In this document: one piece after another, positions 17,116 through 24,004 of the stretch | Numbering within the stretch: position 1 is the stretch's first letter | Layout of the letters: each line of letters opens with the position of its first letter | Assembly (NCBI GenBank): GCA_902801425.1 | Contig: CADCIQ010000031.1 | Span: 1 to 34,102, forward strand | DNA length: 34,102 nucleotides | Direction of reading: 5' to 3' | Source of the DNA: an uncultured Bacteroidales bacterium | GTDB lineage: Bacteria > Bacteroidota > Bacteroidia > Bacteroidales > Bacteroidaceae | Notes under the pieces: generated by a model | Databases searched by the model: none | What the model was told of the DNA's origin: nothing | Seen by the model: the letters and a program-made list of their open reading frames with translations, nothing else | Position numbers and translations under genes: made by a program

Positions 17116-17123
17116 CAAAGTTA
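17116..17123 (-). promoter_or_regulatory. -7 element of the thi operon
   Basis: TAACTTTG on the minus strand, 12 bp upstream of the aptamer. The -33 region has no clear TTTG. Confidence 0.7.
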
Positions 17124-17180
17124 GTAAATTTATTTGGAATTTACTATCTTTTCAGCCGTTTTTAGTAATTTTTAGCAATA

Positions 17181-18032
17181 TCAGATGCACGCTCTTATCA
17201 TTCTGTCATTCCCAAAGGCATCCTTACGTAATTCAATATCGTGATAGCCAAGCATTTCAAGCATCTTCACGGTCTCTTTTCCGTATGCTCTGTTAATCTC
17301 GAAATATAGTCTTCCACCTCTGCAAAGGGCGTGAGTTCCGTATTCTGCTATTGCCCGATAGAAAAGAAGCGGATCAGCATCAGGCACAAACAACGCCTCA
17401 TGAGGTTCATGCTCAAGCACATTCCTCTCCATATCCTCAGCCTCCTTTACACATATATAAGGAGGGTTACTGACAATCACATTCCATTGTTCCCTATCTC
17501 CGCTTGGAGCATTCAAGGCATCTTGCATATAAATATCTACGCTTGCCCCAAGAGCCTTTGCATTCTTCTTCGTAACTCGCAAGGCCGTATCTGAAACATC
17601 CCAAGCAGAAACCTCTGCCTCTGGAATCTCCAATGCCAAAGTAACGCTTATGCAACCCGAACCGCATCCCACATCAAGCAAGTATTTCTTTCCGTTCCTG
17701 TTTCCGCGAATATCCTTGCTCTCGTCTTTTATCCAAGAAACAAGTTCCTCAGTCTCAGGACGAGGGATAAGCACTCCTGGCTCAACGGTAAACTGCCTTC
17801 CATAGAAATCCGCATAGCCTATTACATACTGCACAGGCTCGCCCTTCTCCAGTCGTAGCATCATCCCCTCAAGGCTCTCCTTATCATCTTCCGATAATTT
17901 ATCCAAAGCCCCAAGACAAACATCCACGAAGGAAAGGCCGAAAGAATCCTCCAATAGCATCTTCACTATGCTACTGGCCTCTCTTTCATCGTATATTGCC
18001 GTCAGTCTATTTACTATCTGTCTGAAATGCAT
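17181..18032 (-). CDS. prmC: Release factor glutamine N5-methyltransferase
   Basis: Methylates the Gln of the GGQ motif in release factors RF1 and RF2, using S-adenosylmethionine. The 283-residue protein has the N-terminal helical domain with QYVIGYADFYGRQFTVEPGVLIPRPETEELV (about 68-98), the SAM loop LDVGCGSGCISVTLAL (119-134) and the catalytic NPPYI at 189-193. Only three bases separate it from the SGNH hydrolase gene upstream, so it is likely read from the promoter at 19489-19520. Its own promoter is not evident. Confidence 0.95.
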   Translation of the reverse strand: MHFRQIVNRLTAIYDEREASSIVKMLLEDSFGLSFVDVCLGALDKLSEDDKESLEGMMLRLEKGEPVQYVIGYADFYGRQFTVEPGVLIPRPETEELVSWIKDESKDIRGNRNGKKYLLDVGCGSGCISVTLALEIPEAEVSAWDVSDTALRVTKKNAKALGASVDIYMQDALNAPSGDREQWNVIVSNPPYICVKEAEDMERNVLEHEPHEALFVPDADPLLFYRAIAEYGTHALCRGGRLYFEINRAYGKETVKMLEMLGYHDIELRKDAFGNDRMIRACI

Positions 18033-18035
18033 ATT

Positions 18036-19136
18036 CTATTGCTTTATCAAAAATTTCTTTCCATCCATAATATACACTCCCGAATTAGGAAGTGATTCCT
18101 TCATATAGCATTTGCCCGAAACACCGAACACTACTGCTGGCTGTTTCCGATAATGTACCTCTGTACAATATGGTGCCACCTTTGTCTTTAACAGCATCGT
18201 TATGTTTTCAGTCAAAATCTTTTCTGCCTTTCGTGATTTATCAGTATGAGGATGCACCCCATCCGGACAATAATATTGAAATACCGTAACATTCCCCTTC
18301 GGGTTATCACCTCCCCAATCAAAAGTTTCATAACATTCACCATATTTCCAGTTATAATCCCTGATATATGTAGATGTATTCGGCATATATTCGTATGTGA
18401 AATTATTATAGTCACACATATTCAAGTAAGGAAATTTCAGTTTCTCCGCTAATTTTTCCAGAAAAGAACAGATGTTTTTCCCATAATACCTGTTTGGCGA
18501 CTCTTCGCTGATATTTTCCAGATATGAGCATATCACTATCTTTACCTTTGGATTTACCTCATAGATTTTCTTCAGAAGAAAACTGAATGCTCCCAGATAC
18601 GTTGACCTGTCATACGACTCTGCATTTGCCAGAGTATCAAACTTATACTCGTCTATTGCATATTGATCTACGTTGTAAATCACATCGCGGTCATTAAAGC
18701 CATGATCAAAAACAATTATATCACAAGCAGCCTTTGTTCCGTCAAGATAAGGAATAACGCACGACTCATAACTATAACTCCTAAAATTGCTCATAAGTAT
18801 CTTCGACATCATCCCTTTATTCATATAAGGGCTATATCTCTCTTCCTTCTCCTTTATCGTTTCAGCCAGATCCTTGCCATCTCTATCATTTTTCAGGAAG
18901 CCTTCGTTCACTACTATCCCACTTGCTCCTATTGCCACATTATAGCAATCCCATCCCAATGCCCTACAAGCATTATTCGGATACGGACAACCAGCAGGAA
19001 TAGATGTTCCCACCCATAGCACTTCATGATATCCATACTCCTGTCCGCTAACGGCAATAGCAGAAAAGAGCAGAAAAAATGCTATAGTTATCATTTTTTT
19101 GTATATCAATCTATTTACAAGCAGCTTAGAACTCAT
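18036..19136 (-). CDS. Secreted SGNH/GDSL-type hydrolase
   Basis: Likely secreted esterase or acetylesterase of 366 residues. After a hydrophobic signal (about 15-31), block I is WVGTSIPAG with the nucleophile Ser45, Gly70 (VAIGASG) is block II, HGFNDRD gives the block III Asn148, and DGVHPH gives the Asp292/His295 pair of block V. The order and spacing fit the SGNH fold. The C-terminus (SGVYIMDGKKFLIKQ) resembles the short type IX sorting-like tail of Bacteroidetes surface proteins, shared in form with the protein at 24005. The ATG at 19136 overlaps the upstream stop as ATGA. A later ATG (19094) would also give a signal peptide. The natural substrate is unknown. Confidence 0.8.
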   Translation of the reverse strand: MSSKLLVNRLIYKKMITIAFFLLFSAIAVSGQEYGYHEVLWVGTSIPAGCPYPNNACRALGWDCYNVAIGASGIVVNEGFLKNDRDGKDLAETIKEKEERYSPYMNKGMMSKILMSNFRSYSYESCVIPYLDGTKAACDIIVFDHGFNDRDVIYNVDQYAIDEYKFDTLANAESYDRSTYLGAFSFLLKKIYEVNPKVKIVICSYLENISEESPNRYYGKNICSFLEKLAEKLKFPYLNMCDYNNFTYEYMPNTSTYIRDYNWKYGECYETFDWGGDNPKGNVTVFQYYCPDGVHPHTDKSRKAEKILTENITMLLKTKVAPYCTEVHYRKQPAVVFGVSGKCYMKESLPNSGVYIMDGKKFLIKQ

Positions 19137-19462
19137 TTTTCTTCCTCAAGAGTATGAAAGGTCGCGTCTTCTATTCTCGCGCTGTCACTTCCGTCAAACC
19201 AGTCAATAGGAAATCCATAGTCAATACGTTCAAAATATTTATCAGAATTGTTTTTGAGCACATATTTTACTCTGATATGCGACATCGGGCATCCGGCATC
19301 TATTGTCAGATTCTCAGAGACAAGTTGAATCTCAGGAATCCTTCGAGGTTCAGGAGTACATGTAAGTACTAATGCAGAATAGGTCACTACAGGGTCGCCA
19401 TTAGCATAAACCTGTAGGGATAAGTATAGAGCTAACAAAATATAGACTACTCTTCGACTCAT
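19133..19462 (-). CDS. Short secreted protein, probably a truncated gene
   Basis: Protein of 109 residues with a signal peptide (VVYILLALYLSLQVYANG) and a beta-rich body (VTYSALVLTCTPEPRRIPEI, then IRVKYVLKNNSDKYFERIDY). The body looks like the first domain of a longer secreted protein: it begins a NNSDK-type strand and then ends abruptly in EEEK at the overlap (ATGA) with the SGNH gene. I therefore suspect loss of the C-terminal part, though no remnant is seen. It has an exact consensus promoter at 19489-19520 and leads the operon with the SGNH hydrolase and prmC. Function unknown. Confidence 0.65.
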   Translation of the reverse strand: MSRRVVYILLALYLSLQVYANGDPVVTYSALVLTCTPEPRRIPEIQLVSENLTIDAGCPMSHIRVKYVLKNNSDKYFERIDYGFPIDWFDGSDSARIEDATFHTLEEEK

Positions 19463-19488
19463 TTTTATGTCCTATATTTTTTATGTTG

Positions 19489-19520
19489 CAAAGGTAAATA
19501 AAAATTTCCAATAGTGCAAA
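19489..19520 (-). promoter_or_regulatory. Promoter of the 19462-17181 operon
   Basis: On the minus strand TTTG (19517-19520), 20 bp, TACCTTTG (19489-19496): exact match. Confidence 0.82.
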
Positions 19521-19758
19521 GAAATTCGATGTAAATCTTGAGTAAAAGACTATCGTGAATTTGTCGGTTGGCTCTGCATGTTGAGCCAGAGCGAGAGAAT
19601 GGCAAGTCCCATGTAGCTCCTATGTAAGTCCCTTGTAACTCCCATTTTCTATGGGAGGTTATACGGTGAAGGTACGTTCCTATAGCGAACCCATAACGGG
19701 GGTAAAGCGAATGACAGACGAAGCAATATACCACATAAAAATGTGATGTGAAAAAAAA

Positions 19759-19865
19759 GGTGGTAACAAGTTAACATTTGCCACGAATGTTACTTTGTTA
19801 CCTTGTTACCTCTGAAAATCAGTCACTATTTAGACACAGATGTTACCTTGTTACCCGTTACCACC
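19759..19865. repeat. GGTAACAA-type nested inverted repeat, copy A
   Basis: Outer arms: GGTGGTAACAAG (19759-19770) and GTTACCCGTTACCACC (about 19850-19865). An inner hairpin joins GTAACAAGTTAACATT to AATGTTACTTTGTTACC (to 19810). A stretch of about 45 bp (19773-19818) is repeated almost exactly in copy B (20007-20052). Confidence 0.7.
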
Positions 19866-19987
19866 ATTTCAGTATATCGTGTGCGCGCGATATTTATATA
19901 TATTTATCCTTCCTAAGAAATAATATTATAGTATAGGCCTTTAGAAAGGAAAGCAGATGGGAATAGGAGAAATATATAATTTATGCA

Positions 19988-20044
19988 GGTAACAAGGTAA
20001 CAAGGTAACATTTGCCATGAATGTTACTTTGTTACCTTGTTACC
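19988..20044. repeat. 25-bp-stem hairpin made of GGTAACAA iterons
   Basis: Left arm 19988-20012 consists of three GGTAACA units at 8-bp spacing. The right arm 20020-20044 is its reverse complement with one mismatch, around loop TGCCATG. No T-run follows directly, so it is not a normal terminator. Confidence 0.8.
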
Positions 20045-20159
20045 TCTGAAAAAAAATATTACCCCTTCTTCATGCTGATTCTGCTTACTCCCTAAAGGCC
20101 TTCGGGAGAGTGCGTTATTCAACATTCGGGACAAGCTCACCACAAATCTCGGGACACAT

Positions 20160-20191
20160 ATTGCCCGTCTGGATATTTTTTACTACCTTTG
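20160..20191 (+). promoter_or_regulatory. Orphan promoter upstream of the second M64 gene
   Basis: ATTG (20160-20163), 20 bp, TACCTTTG (20184-20191). A transcript would start near 20198 and run into a T8 run at 20238-20246, giving either a small RNA of about 50 nt or a long leader for the peptidase gene. Confidence 0.5.
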
Positions 20192-20359
20192 CATCAGGAT
20201 TGGACGAGACTCCGCTATGTGTACGCTGTGGCTTAGATTTTTTTTCTACTATTGGTGATTAAACGTGGATTAAATCGGTAAGATGTATTTTTAGAGGCGC
20301 TGACGGTTAAACAAAGTTAAAAGACATAAAATGATTGGTGATTTCTCATTTTCTTGCAA

Positions 20360-20367
20360 TATCTTTG
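20360..20367 (+). promoter_or_regulatory. -7 element of the second M64 gene
   Basis: TATCTTTG, with ATTG at 20334-20337 as a possible -33 box (22 bp). It lies within the 5' extension of the frame (open from 20335) and so supports the ATG at 20410. Its surroundings copy those of the first M64 gene. Confidence 0.72.
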
Positions 20368-20409
20368 CAATCGTTATCTTTAATGCTTAATAACTCAACT
20401 TTATTTAAT

Positions 20410-21636
20410 ATGAAAATATGGTACAAATTTCTTTTTTTGCCTGTTCTGATTCTTGCGCTTGCTGGATGCAGCAAAGATGATGATGATGATGTTAAGAATG
20501 AGGATAATACTCCTTATTACCTATATCATTCTAAAGACTTGACAACTGATGATGGTAAGGTAACGCTGCTTCAAAAACATAAGATTGGAAAAGGCATTCC
20601 TATCGTCATTCTGGGTGATGGATTCCAAGATAGAGATATAAAAAATGGTATTTTTCGAGATGCTACCACTTCTACAATTGAAGCGCTATTCTCCATACAT
20701 CCCCTGAAATCGCTGAGAGATTACTTTGATGTGTATGAGGTTACGGCTGTGTCATACAGCAGCACAAACTTAATTTATATGGTAGAAGACTCTACTAATT
20801 ACCAAACAGCCTTTAGCACCATGGAACTCAATGAAGATTCAGGGGTAACTGTAGCCCAAATTTCTACAGGCAAAGCGTCTAAGATAAGTGAATACGCAAA
20901 GAAAGCCCTAAAAGGGATTAATCTTGATGATGTGACCATCATCATGCTCGTTAACAATTCTGATACGGGAGGACTCACTATAAGTTTAACATATTATAAT
21001 GAAGATAGAGACATCCCTACTGGTTGTGGCATAGCATACGTTCCGCTCCAGGATATTATAAAGTTTAATGATGACTCTCCATTAAAGAATATATTAACAT
21101 ATGATTACGATGACATTTCGCAGACAATATTTGCAAATACGCTCTTACATGAGTTCGGACATGCTTTCGCCAAACTTGCTGATGAATATGTCGGGAAAAA
21201 TACGGAAGAGATTACTGAGAATTACAAGGGGTATTTGACATTGACTCATAAAAGTGGTCACGACAAAAATGTATCTATTGAAAGTGATGTTACGAAGACA
21301 GACTGGGCGGACTTTGCAGCTGACAGCCGATATGATTTTGAAAATCTTGGCTGCTATGAAGGTGGTGCCTATTATGCCACGGGTATATATCGTCCTACGG
21401 AGAATAGCATCATGAGATGTACCAACAACTATTTCAATGTAATAAGCCGTGTGATGATTTACAAACGCAGCATGGATATTGCCTATGGTAATAGCTGGAA
21501 ATTTGACTATGAGGATTTCGTTAAATTTGACCTTGAGAAAGCAAAGGCGGCGTATCAGGAAGACAAAAAACGATATAACTATTCAAAGCGTTTCAGCGAT
21601 CAACCATGCTTTGAAAAGATGGAAAGGTTAAGATAG
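20410..21636 (+). CDS. M64-type (IgA peptidase family) lipoprotein with HEFGH motif
   Basis: Probable envelope metallopeptidase of 408 residues. Lipobox LALAGC gives Cys20, followed by an acidic SKDDDDD linker that often marks surface-exposed lipoproteins. The peptidase domain starts near residue 37 with LYHSKDLTTDDGKVTLLQKH, IVILGDGFQDRDI and HPLKSLRDYFDVYEVTAVSY, and has the zinc helix HEFGHAFAKLADEY (His247, Glu248, His251). It lacks the N-terminal BACON-like region of the paralogue at 4918, whose zinc helix is one residue longer. It ends just before a GC-rich palindrome that may terminate it. Confidence 0.86.
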   Translation: MKIWYKFLFLPVLILALAGCSKDDDDDVKNEDNTPYYLYHSKDLTTDDGKVTLLQKHKIGKGIPIVILGDGFQDRDIKNGIFRDATTSTIEALFSIHPLKSLRDYFDVYEVTAVSYSSTNLIYMVEDSTNYQTAFSTMELNEDSGVTVAQISTGKASKISEYAKKALKGINLDDVTIIMLVNNSDTGGLTISLTYYNEDRDIPTGCGIAYVPLQDIIKFNDDSPLKNILTYDYDDISQTIFANTLLHEFGHAFAKLADEYVGKNTEEITENYKGYLTLTHKSGHDKNVSIESDVTKTDWADFAADSRYDFENLGCYEGGAYYATGIYRPTENSIMRCTNNYFNVISRVMIYKRSMDIAYGNSWKFDYEDFVKFDLEKAKAAYQEDKKRYNYSKRFSDQPCFEKMERLR

Positions 21637-21640
21637 AAAA

Positions 21641-21789
21641 TAGCCCCTCACCTGCCCTACGGGCATCCTCTCCCCAAGGGGCGAGGGAGATGTTACAAAT
21701 GTTCGCGCAAGGTTGTTCTCACAAGCGATAATTGTAACTTTCCCCTCGCCCTCTGGGGAGAGGGTGTCCGTAGGACGGGTGAGGGGCTA
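21641..21789. repeat. GC-rich palindromic element, full copy 3
   Basis: TAGCCCCTCACC at the left end and GGTGAGGGGCTA at the right, so the termini themselves are inverted. It separates the convergent peptidase and DUF554 genes and may serve both as terminator. The centre contains TCACAAGCGATAATTGTAAC, matching the inner edge of the half copy at 29431. Confidence 0.87.
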
Positions 21790-21796
21790 CTGCTTC

Positions 21797-22519
21797 TTAT
21801 TCTAAAATCATCTTAACCAAATAGAACATCACAGGCACAAGCAAGGAGGGCAGCAGATTCACCGTCTTGCAATCCTTGATACCGAGTATTCCAAGTCCGG
21901 AACTAACAATCAGCACCCCACCCACTATACTCAGCTCTACCCTCATCGGCTCTGGCATACCATCACCACAGAAATATCCGATAGCATAGAAGATTCCTTG
22001 CCAGCAAAACAGTACAGGAGCCGCCCATAGCATTATCCTACCGAAAGAAGCAGCCAACACGGTAGAGGTGACAAGATCGAGCGTAGCGTTGGTATAGAGG
22101 AAAGTATTGGCAGACTCGCCTATCTCCCACCCTTGTGATGGAGAAAGAGCCGAGAGCACAGGTCCTACGATAGAGAATGTACCTATGCAATAGAGCAGAA
22201 TGCCCGTCATCAATCCCTGTAAACCATTATTCTCATTACCGTTCCTTTCATTAAGACGCGCATTAGCACGGTCAATTCGTCCTTGCAGATCAAGTCGCGT
22301 GCCAAGGATGCTACCAATAGCCAAGGACGCTATAAACAGGACAGGATATTCGCTCTTCGCCATATTGGGCAAAGAGGCATTGATACCGAGAACAATACAG
22401 CAAAGTCCCAAGGCATCAAACAACGCCTTTTTATATTTCTCCTTGATTCCAGTTCCCAGAAAAGAACCGAACACACCGCCTATCAGTATTGTTGCCGTAT
22501 TAACTATCGTTCCTAACAT
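21797..22519 (-). CDS. DUF554 family inner-membrane protein
   Basis: Polytopic membrane protein of 240 residues, a match to the DUF554 family (PF04474; E. coli YdfK/YqgA type), whose function is unknown. It begins MLGTIVNTATILIGGVFGSFLG and has the family features ALGLCCIVLGI, SLAIGSILGTRLDLQGRID, FSIVGPVLSALSP, DLVTSTVLAASFG and a glycine-rich last helix GGVLIVSSGLGILGI. Six to seven membrane helices are apparent. The gene is single and preceded by a compact hairpin (22537-22561) in its 5' leader. Confidence 0.92.
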   Translation of the reverse strand: MLGTIVNTATILIGGVFGSFLGTGIKEKYKKALFDALGLCCIVLGINASLPNMAKSEYPVLFIASLAIGSILGTRLDLQGRIDRANARLNERNGNENNGLQGLMTGILLYCIGTFSIVGPVLSALSPSQGWEIGESANTFLYTNATLDLVTSTVLAASFGRIMLWAAPVLFCWQGIFYAIGYFCGDGMPEPMRVELSIVGGVLIVSSGLGILGIKDCKTVNLLPSLLVPVMFYLVKMILE

Positions 22520-22536
22520 TTATCTAATCTCTAAAC

Positions 22537-22561
22537 AGGTGTTGCCAAAATGGAAACACCT
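22537..22561 (-). other. Hairpin in the leader of the DUF554 gene
   Basis: AGGTGTT (22537-22543) pairs with AACACCT (22555-22561), and CCA pairs with TGG inside, around AAA. It ends 18 bp upstream of the start codon. It could affect translation, but no aptamer is recognised. Confidence 0.6.
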
Positions 22562-22590
22562 GCTGCTCTAAACTATAAACTAATAATATG

Positions 22591-22598
22591 CAAAGGTA
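22591..22598 (-). promoter_or_regulatory. -7 element of the DUF554 gene
   Basis: TACCTTTG on the minus strand, an exact TAnnTTTG. No TTTG is at the proper -33 distance. Confidence 0.6.
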
Positions 22599-22739
22599 TT
22601 AATATTTTTTCAGAAAACACCCATAACGCTATCTGTTTGCGAAAATTTAACAAAGAAAAATCCATGAAGCTCAGAAATAGATTCTAGCAAATAATGTCTC
22701 TCTCGTCATTTCCTGTTGTATTTTCTCTTCGGCAAAGCC

Positions 22740-22875
22740 CCCTCATTCTGCCTTCGCTCTCCCTTCGCTGTGCCTTCGTTCTGCCTTCGCTCCATAGCCG
22801 ATACATAGAACGGACTTATAACGGACCAGAAACGGACTTATAACGGTATTACGACGGACCTACAGCGAATCTATA
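22740..22875. repeat. Phrase repeat block
   Basis: Degenerate tandem units TGCCTTCGCTCT / CCCTTCGCTG / TGCCTTCGTTC (22749-22791), then ACGGACTTATAACGG twice (22810-22824 and 22832-22847) with related ACGGTATTACGACGGACC. It is non-coding in all frames in any convincing way. Confidence 0.7.
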
Positions 22876-22972
22876 TTTGGCAAGCTAAATAACCTCTAAA
22901 TCGCATTATTTAGAATCATATTTGAAATTTTCTTTTGTCAAAAAAAAAATTCTGGACACTTGCTTTAGCAAG

Positions 22973-22990
22973 TCATCGAACTCACGTTAA
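22973..22990 (+). repeat. Dispersed motif TCATCGAACTCACGTTAA
   Basis: One mismatch from the copies at 174 and 23502. It directly follows the ACTTGCT/AGCAAGT hairpin. Confidence 0.7.
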
Positions 22991-23021
22991 ATTATCCTTC
23001 TCGTAAAAACACTCTTGCAAC

Positions 23022-23172
23022 GTGGTCAAAGTGGTCAAGGTCAAAATGGTCATTTTCATTTTCGGATTGTGTCATTTACTCACTATATATAAATATAGAA
23101 TATTTATATATAGTGGAGAATCTTGACAACTCAAAATCATTTTGACCAAATGACCAAATGACCATAATGACC
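23022..23172. repeat. Nested palindrome with GGTCA iterons
   Basis: The left arm (23022-23056) carries four GGTCA units (spacing 6-11 bp). The right arm (23133-23172) carries TGACC units in the reverse sense. The centre holds a perfect 16-bp-arm palindrome, CACTATATATAAATAT (23081-23096) / ATATTTATATATAGTG (23100-23115) with loop AGA. The layout resembles iteron or cruciform sites, but no replication gene is near. Confidence 0.75.
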
Positions 23173-23184
23173 GCAAATTGTTGT

Positions 23185-23300
23185 TTTATCCAAGTCCCAT
23201 GTGATACCCTTGCAAATCCCTACCAAATCCCATTTTCCTCCCATTCTTAGGAACGGACTTACAACGGTTTTATAACGGTATTACAACGGACTTACTGCGT
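23185..23300. repeat. Phrase repeat block related to 19594-19735
   Basis: It shares CAAGTCCCATGT, then TCCCT and AATCCCATTTTC in the same order with 19605-19650, and ends in AACGGACTTACAACGG and related units as at 22810. Confidence 0.65.
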
Positions 23301-23348
23301 AGGCACATACTGAAGGAAAAAGCAAAAAAACTTGCGTTTGAAAAAGAG

Positions 23349-23457
23349 AAGGGAAGCGGATTTATCTCTGAATGTAATTACGAATTACTAATTACAAATT
23401 ACCTAATTAGCACATATCGCGCCAGCATCAGATAAATCAGATAAATCTGTTTCCCTT
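23349..23457. repeat. Inverted repeat with arms AAGGGAARCRGATTTATCT, copy 1
   Basis: Arms of 19 nt at 23349-23367 and 23439-23457, two mismatches. Compared with copy 2 (27912-27991) it is in the opposite orientation, and contains a 10-bp duplication (CAGATAAATC twice). A fragment of the inner sequence recurs at about 23590-23617. Confidence 0.8.
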
Positions 23458-23501
23458 ATTATTTTCTGTATGATTACAATGAAATCCGTTTATATGGGAA
23501 T

Positions 23502-23519
23502 TCGTCGAACTCACGTTAA
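23502..23519 (+). repeat. Dispersed motif TCGTCGAACTCACGTTAA
   Basis: Identical to the copy at 174-191. It lies 45 bp beyond the inverted repeat 23349-23457. Confidence 0.75.
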
Positions 23520-23656
23520 TTATCAAATTCTTGATAGAATCATTCCTCTACGTTTGTGTTTTTCAAACGCAAAGACGCAAAGGCACAGAGAGTTTATCTG
23601 ATGCAGATGCGATATGAGGCCTGTTTTAGGGTGTCATCACCTTTGACTTACAGCTA

Positions 23657-23689
23657 AAAACCACCGCCCTGAATCAGGGCGGTGGTTTT
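23657..23689 (-). terminator. Terminator of the BspA-like operon
   Basis: Perfect stem AAAACCACCGCCCT / AGGGCGGTGGTTTT with a 5-nt loop. On the minus strand it is followed by T5 (with A5 on the left of the plus strand). It ends the unit of 26899-23785. A near-perfect 22-bp palindrome (23734-23755) lies between the last gene and this terminator. Confidence 0.9.
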
Positions 23690-23784
23690 ACAAGACACTT
23701 CAAAGCAAAGCACATTCCAAAATCGGGAATGATGTCAGCTGAAATTTCAGCCGACATTAATCTTTGTCGAACTGATATTATCAA

Positions 23785-23997
23785 TTAATAGTCATCTTCC
23801 CAACTATCATCAAAGTTCATTTCCTTTGCCCAAGCGTTATCTCCATTTATCGTTTTATTCGTATAAACAGGGGCATTAGTAGTATTACCTACACTAAAGT
23901 TACCTTGGGGTTGGAGACCATCAGAGCCAGCGACTATAGGTCTCGTGGAGCGCAGCTTATGCACATCCATCCTTGGCTGTAAATATGTCCTTTTCAT
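23785..23997 (-). CDS. Small protein downstream of the BspA-like gene
   Basis: Protein of 70 residues beginning MKRTYLQPRMDVHKLRSTRP, followed by IVAGSDGLQPQGNFSVG and ending FDDSWEDDY. It has no signal peptide by inspection. The form (MK-x-TY-x-x-P start, an Ala/Ser-Gly centre, acidic aromatic end) is one I know from many unnamed small proteins of Prevotella and Bacteroides that sit beside surface-protein genes. It starts only seven bases after the BspA-like stop, so it is almost certainly cotranscribed and shares the terminator at 23657. A role in export, as a partner or as a peptide precursor, is speculation. Confidence 0.75.
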   Translation of the reverse strand: MKRTYLQPRMDVHKLRSTRPIVAGSDGLQPQGNFSVGNTTNAPVYTNKTINGDNAWAKEMNFDDSWEDDY

Positions 23998-24004
23998 AGC
24001 GTTG

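Larger units (their letters stand above)
19521..20334. other. Gene-free, repeat-rich stretch
   Basis: No gene is supported. It contains a degenerate phrase repeat (19594-19735, units such as AAGTCCCTTGTAACTCCCAT, related to 23185-23300), two GGTAACAA-type inverted repeats (19759-19865 and 19988-20044), an AT-rich tract with alternating GTGCGCGCGAT at about 19880, and an orphan promoter (20160-20191). Confidence 0.6.
22599..23784. other. Gene-free, repeat-rich stretch of 1.2 kb
   Basis: No gene is supported. In order: phrase repeats (22740-22875), a hairpin ACTTGCT-TT-AGCAAGT (22958-22973), the dispersed motif (22973-22990 and 23502-23519), a GGTCA-type nested palindrome (23022-23172), a second phrase block (23185-23300), a 19-bp-arm inverted repeat (23349-23457) and a terminator (23657-23689). 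Confidence 0.65.

Noticed and set aside
19465-19734. Minus-strand frame of 89 codons
   Set aside because: It contains the consensus promoter of the next operon and a phrase-repeat block. The composition (many Arg, Thr, Cys) is that of translated repeat DNA.
19988-20044. CRISPR-like array
   Set aside because: The GGTAACAA units are contiguous without unique spacers, and no cas genes are present.
20335-20409. N-terminal extension of the second M64 protein
   Set aside because: The -7 box lies within it, and the lipoprotein signal starts at the ATG at 20410.
22740-23300. Remnant of an insertion sequence or transposase
   Set aside because: No frame shows transposase motifs, and no clear terminal inverted repeats with target duplications could be set.
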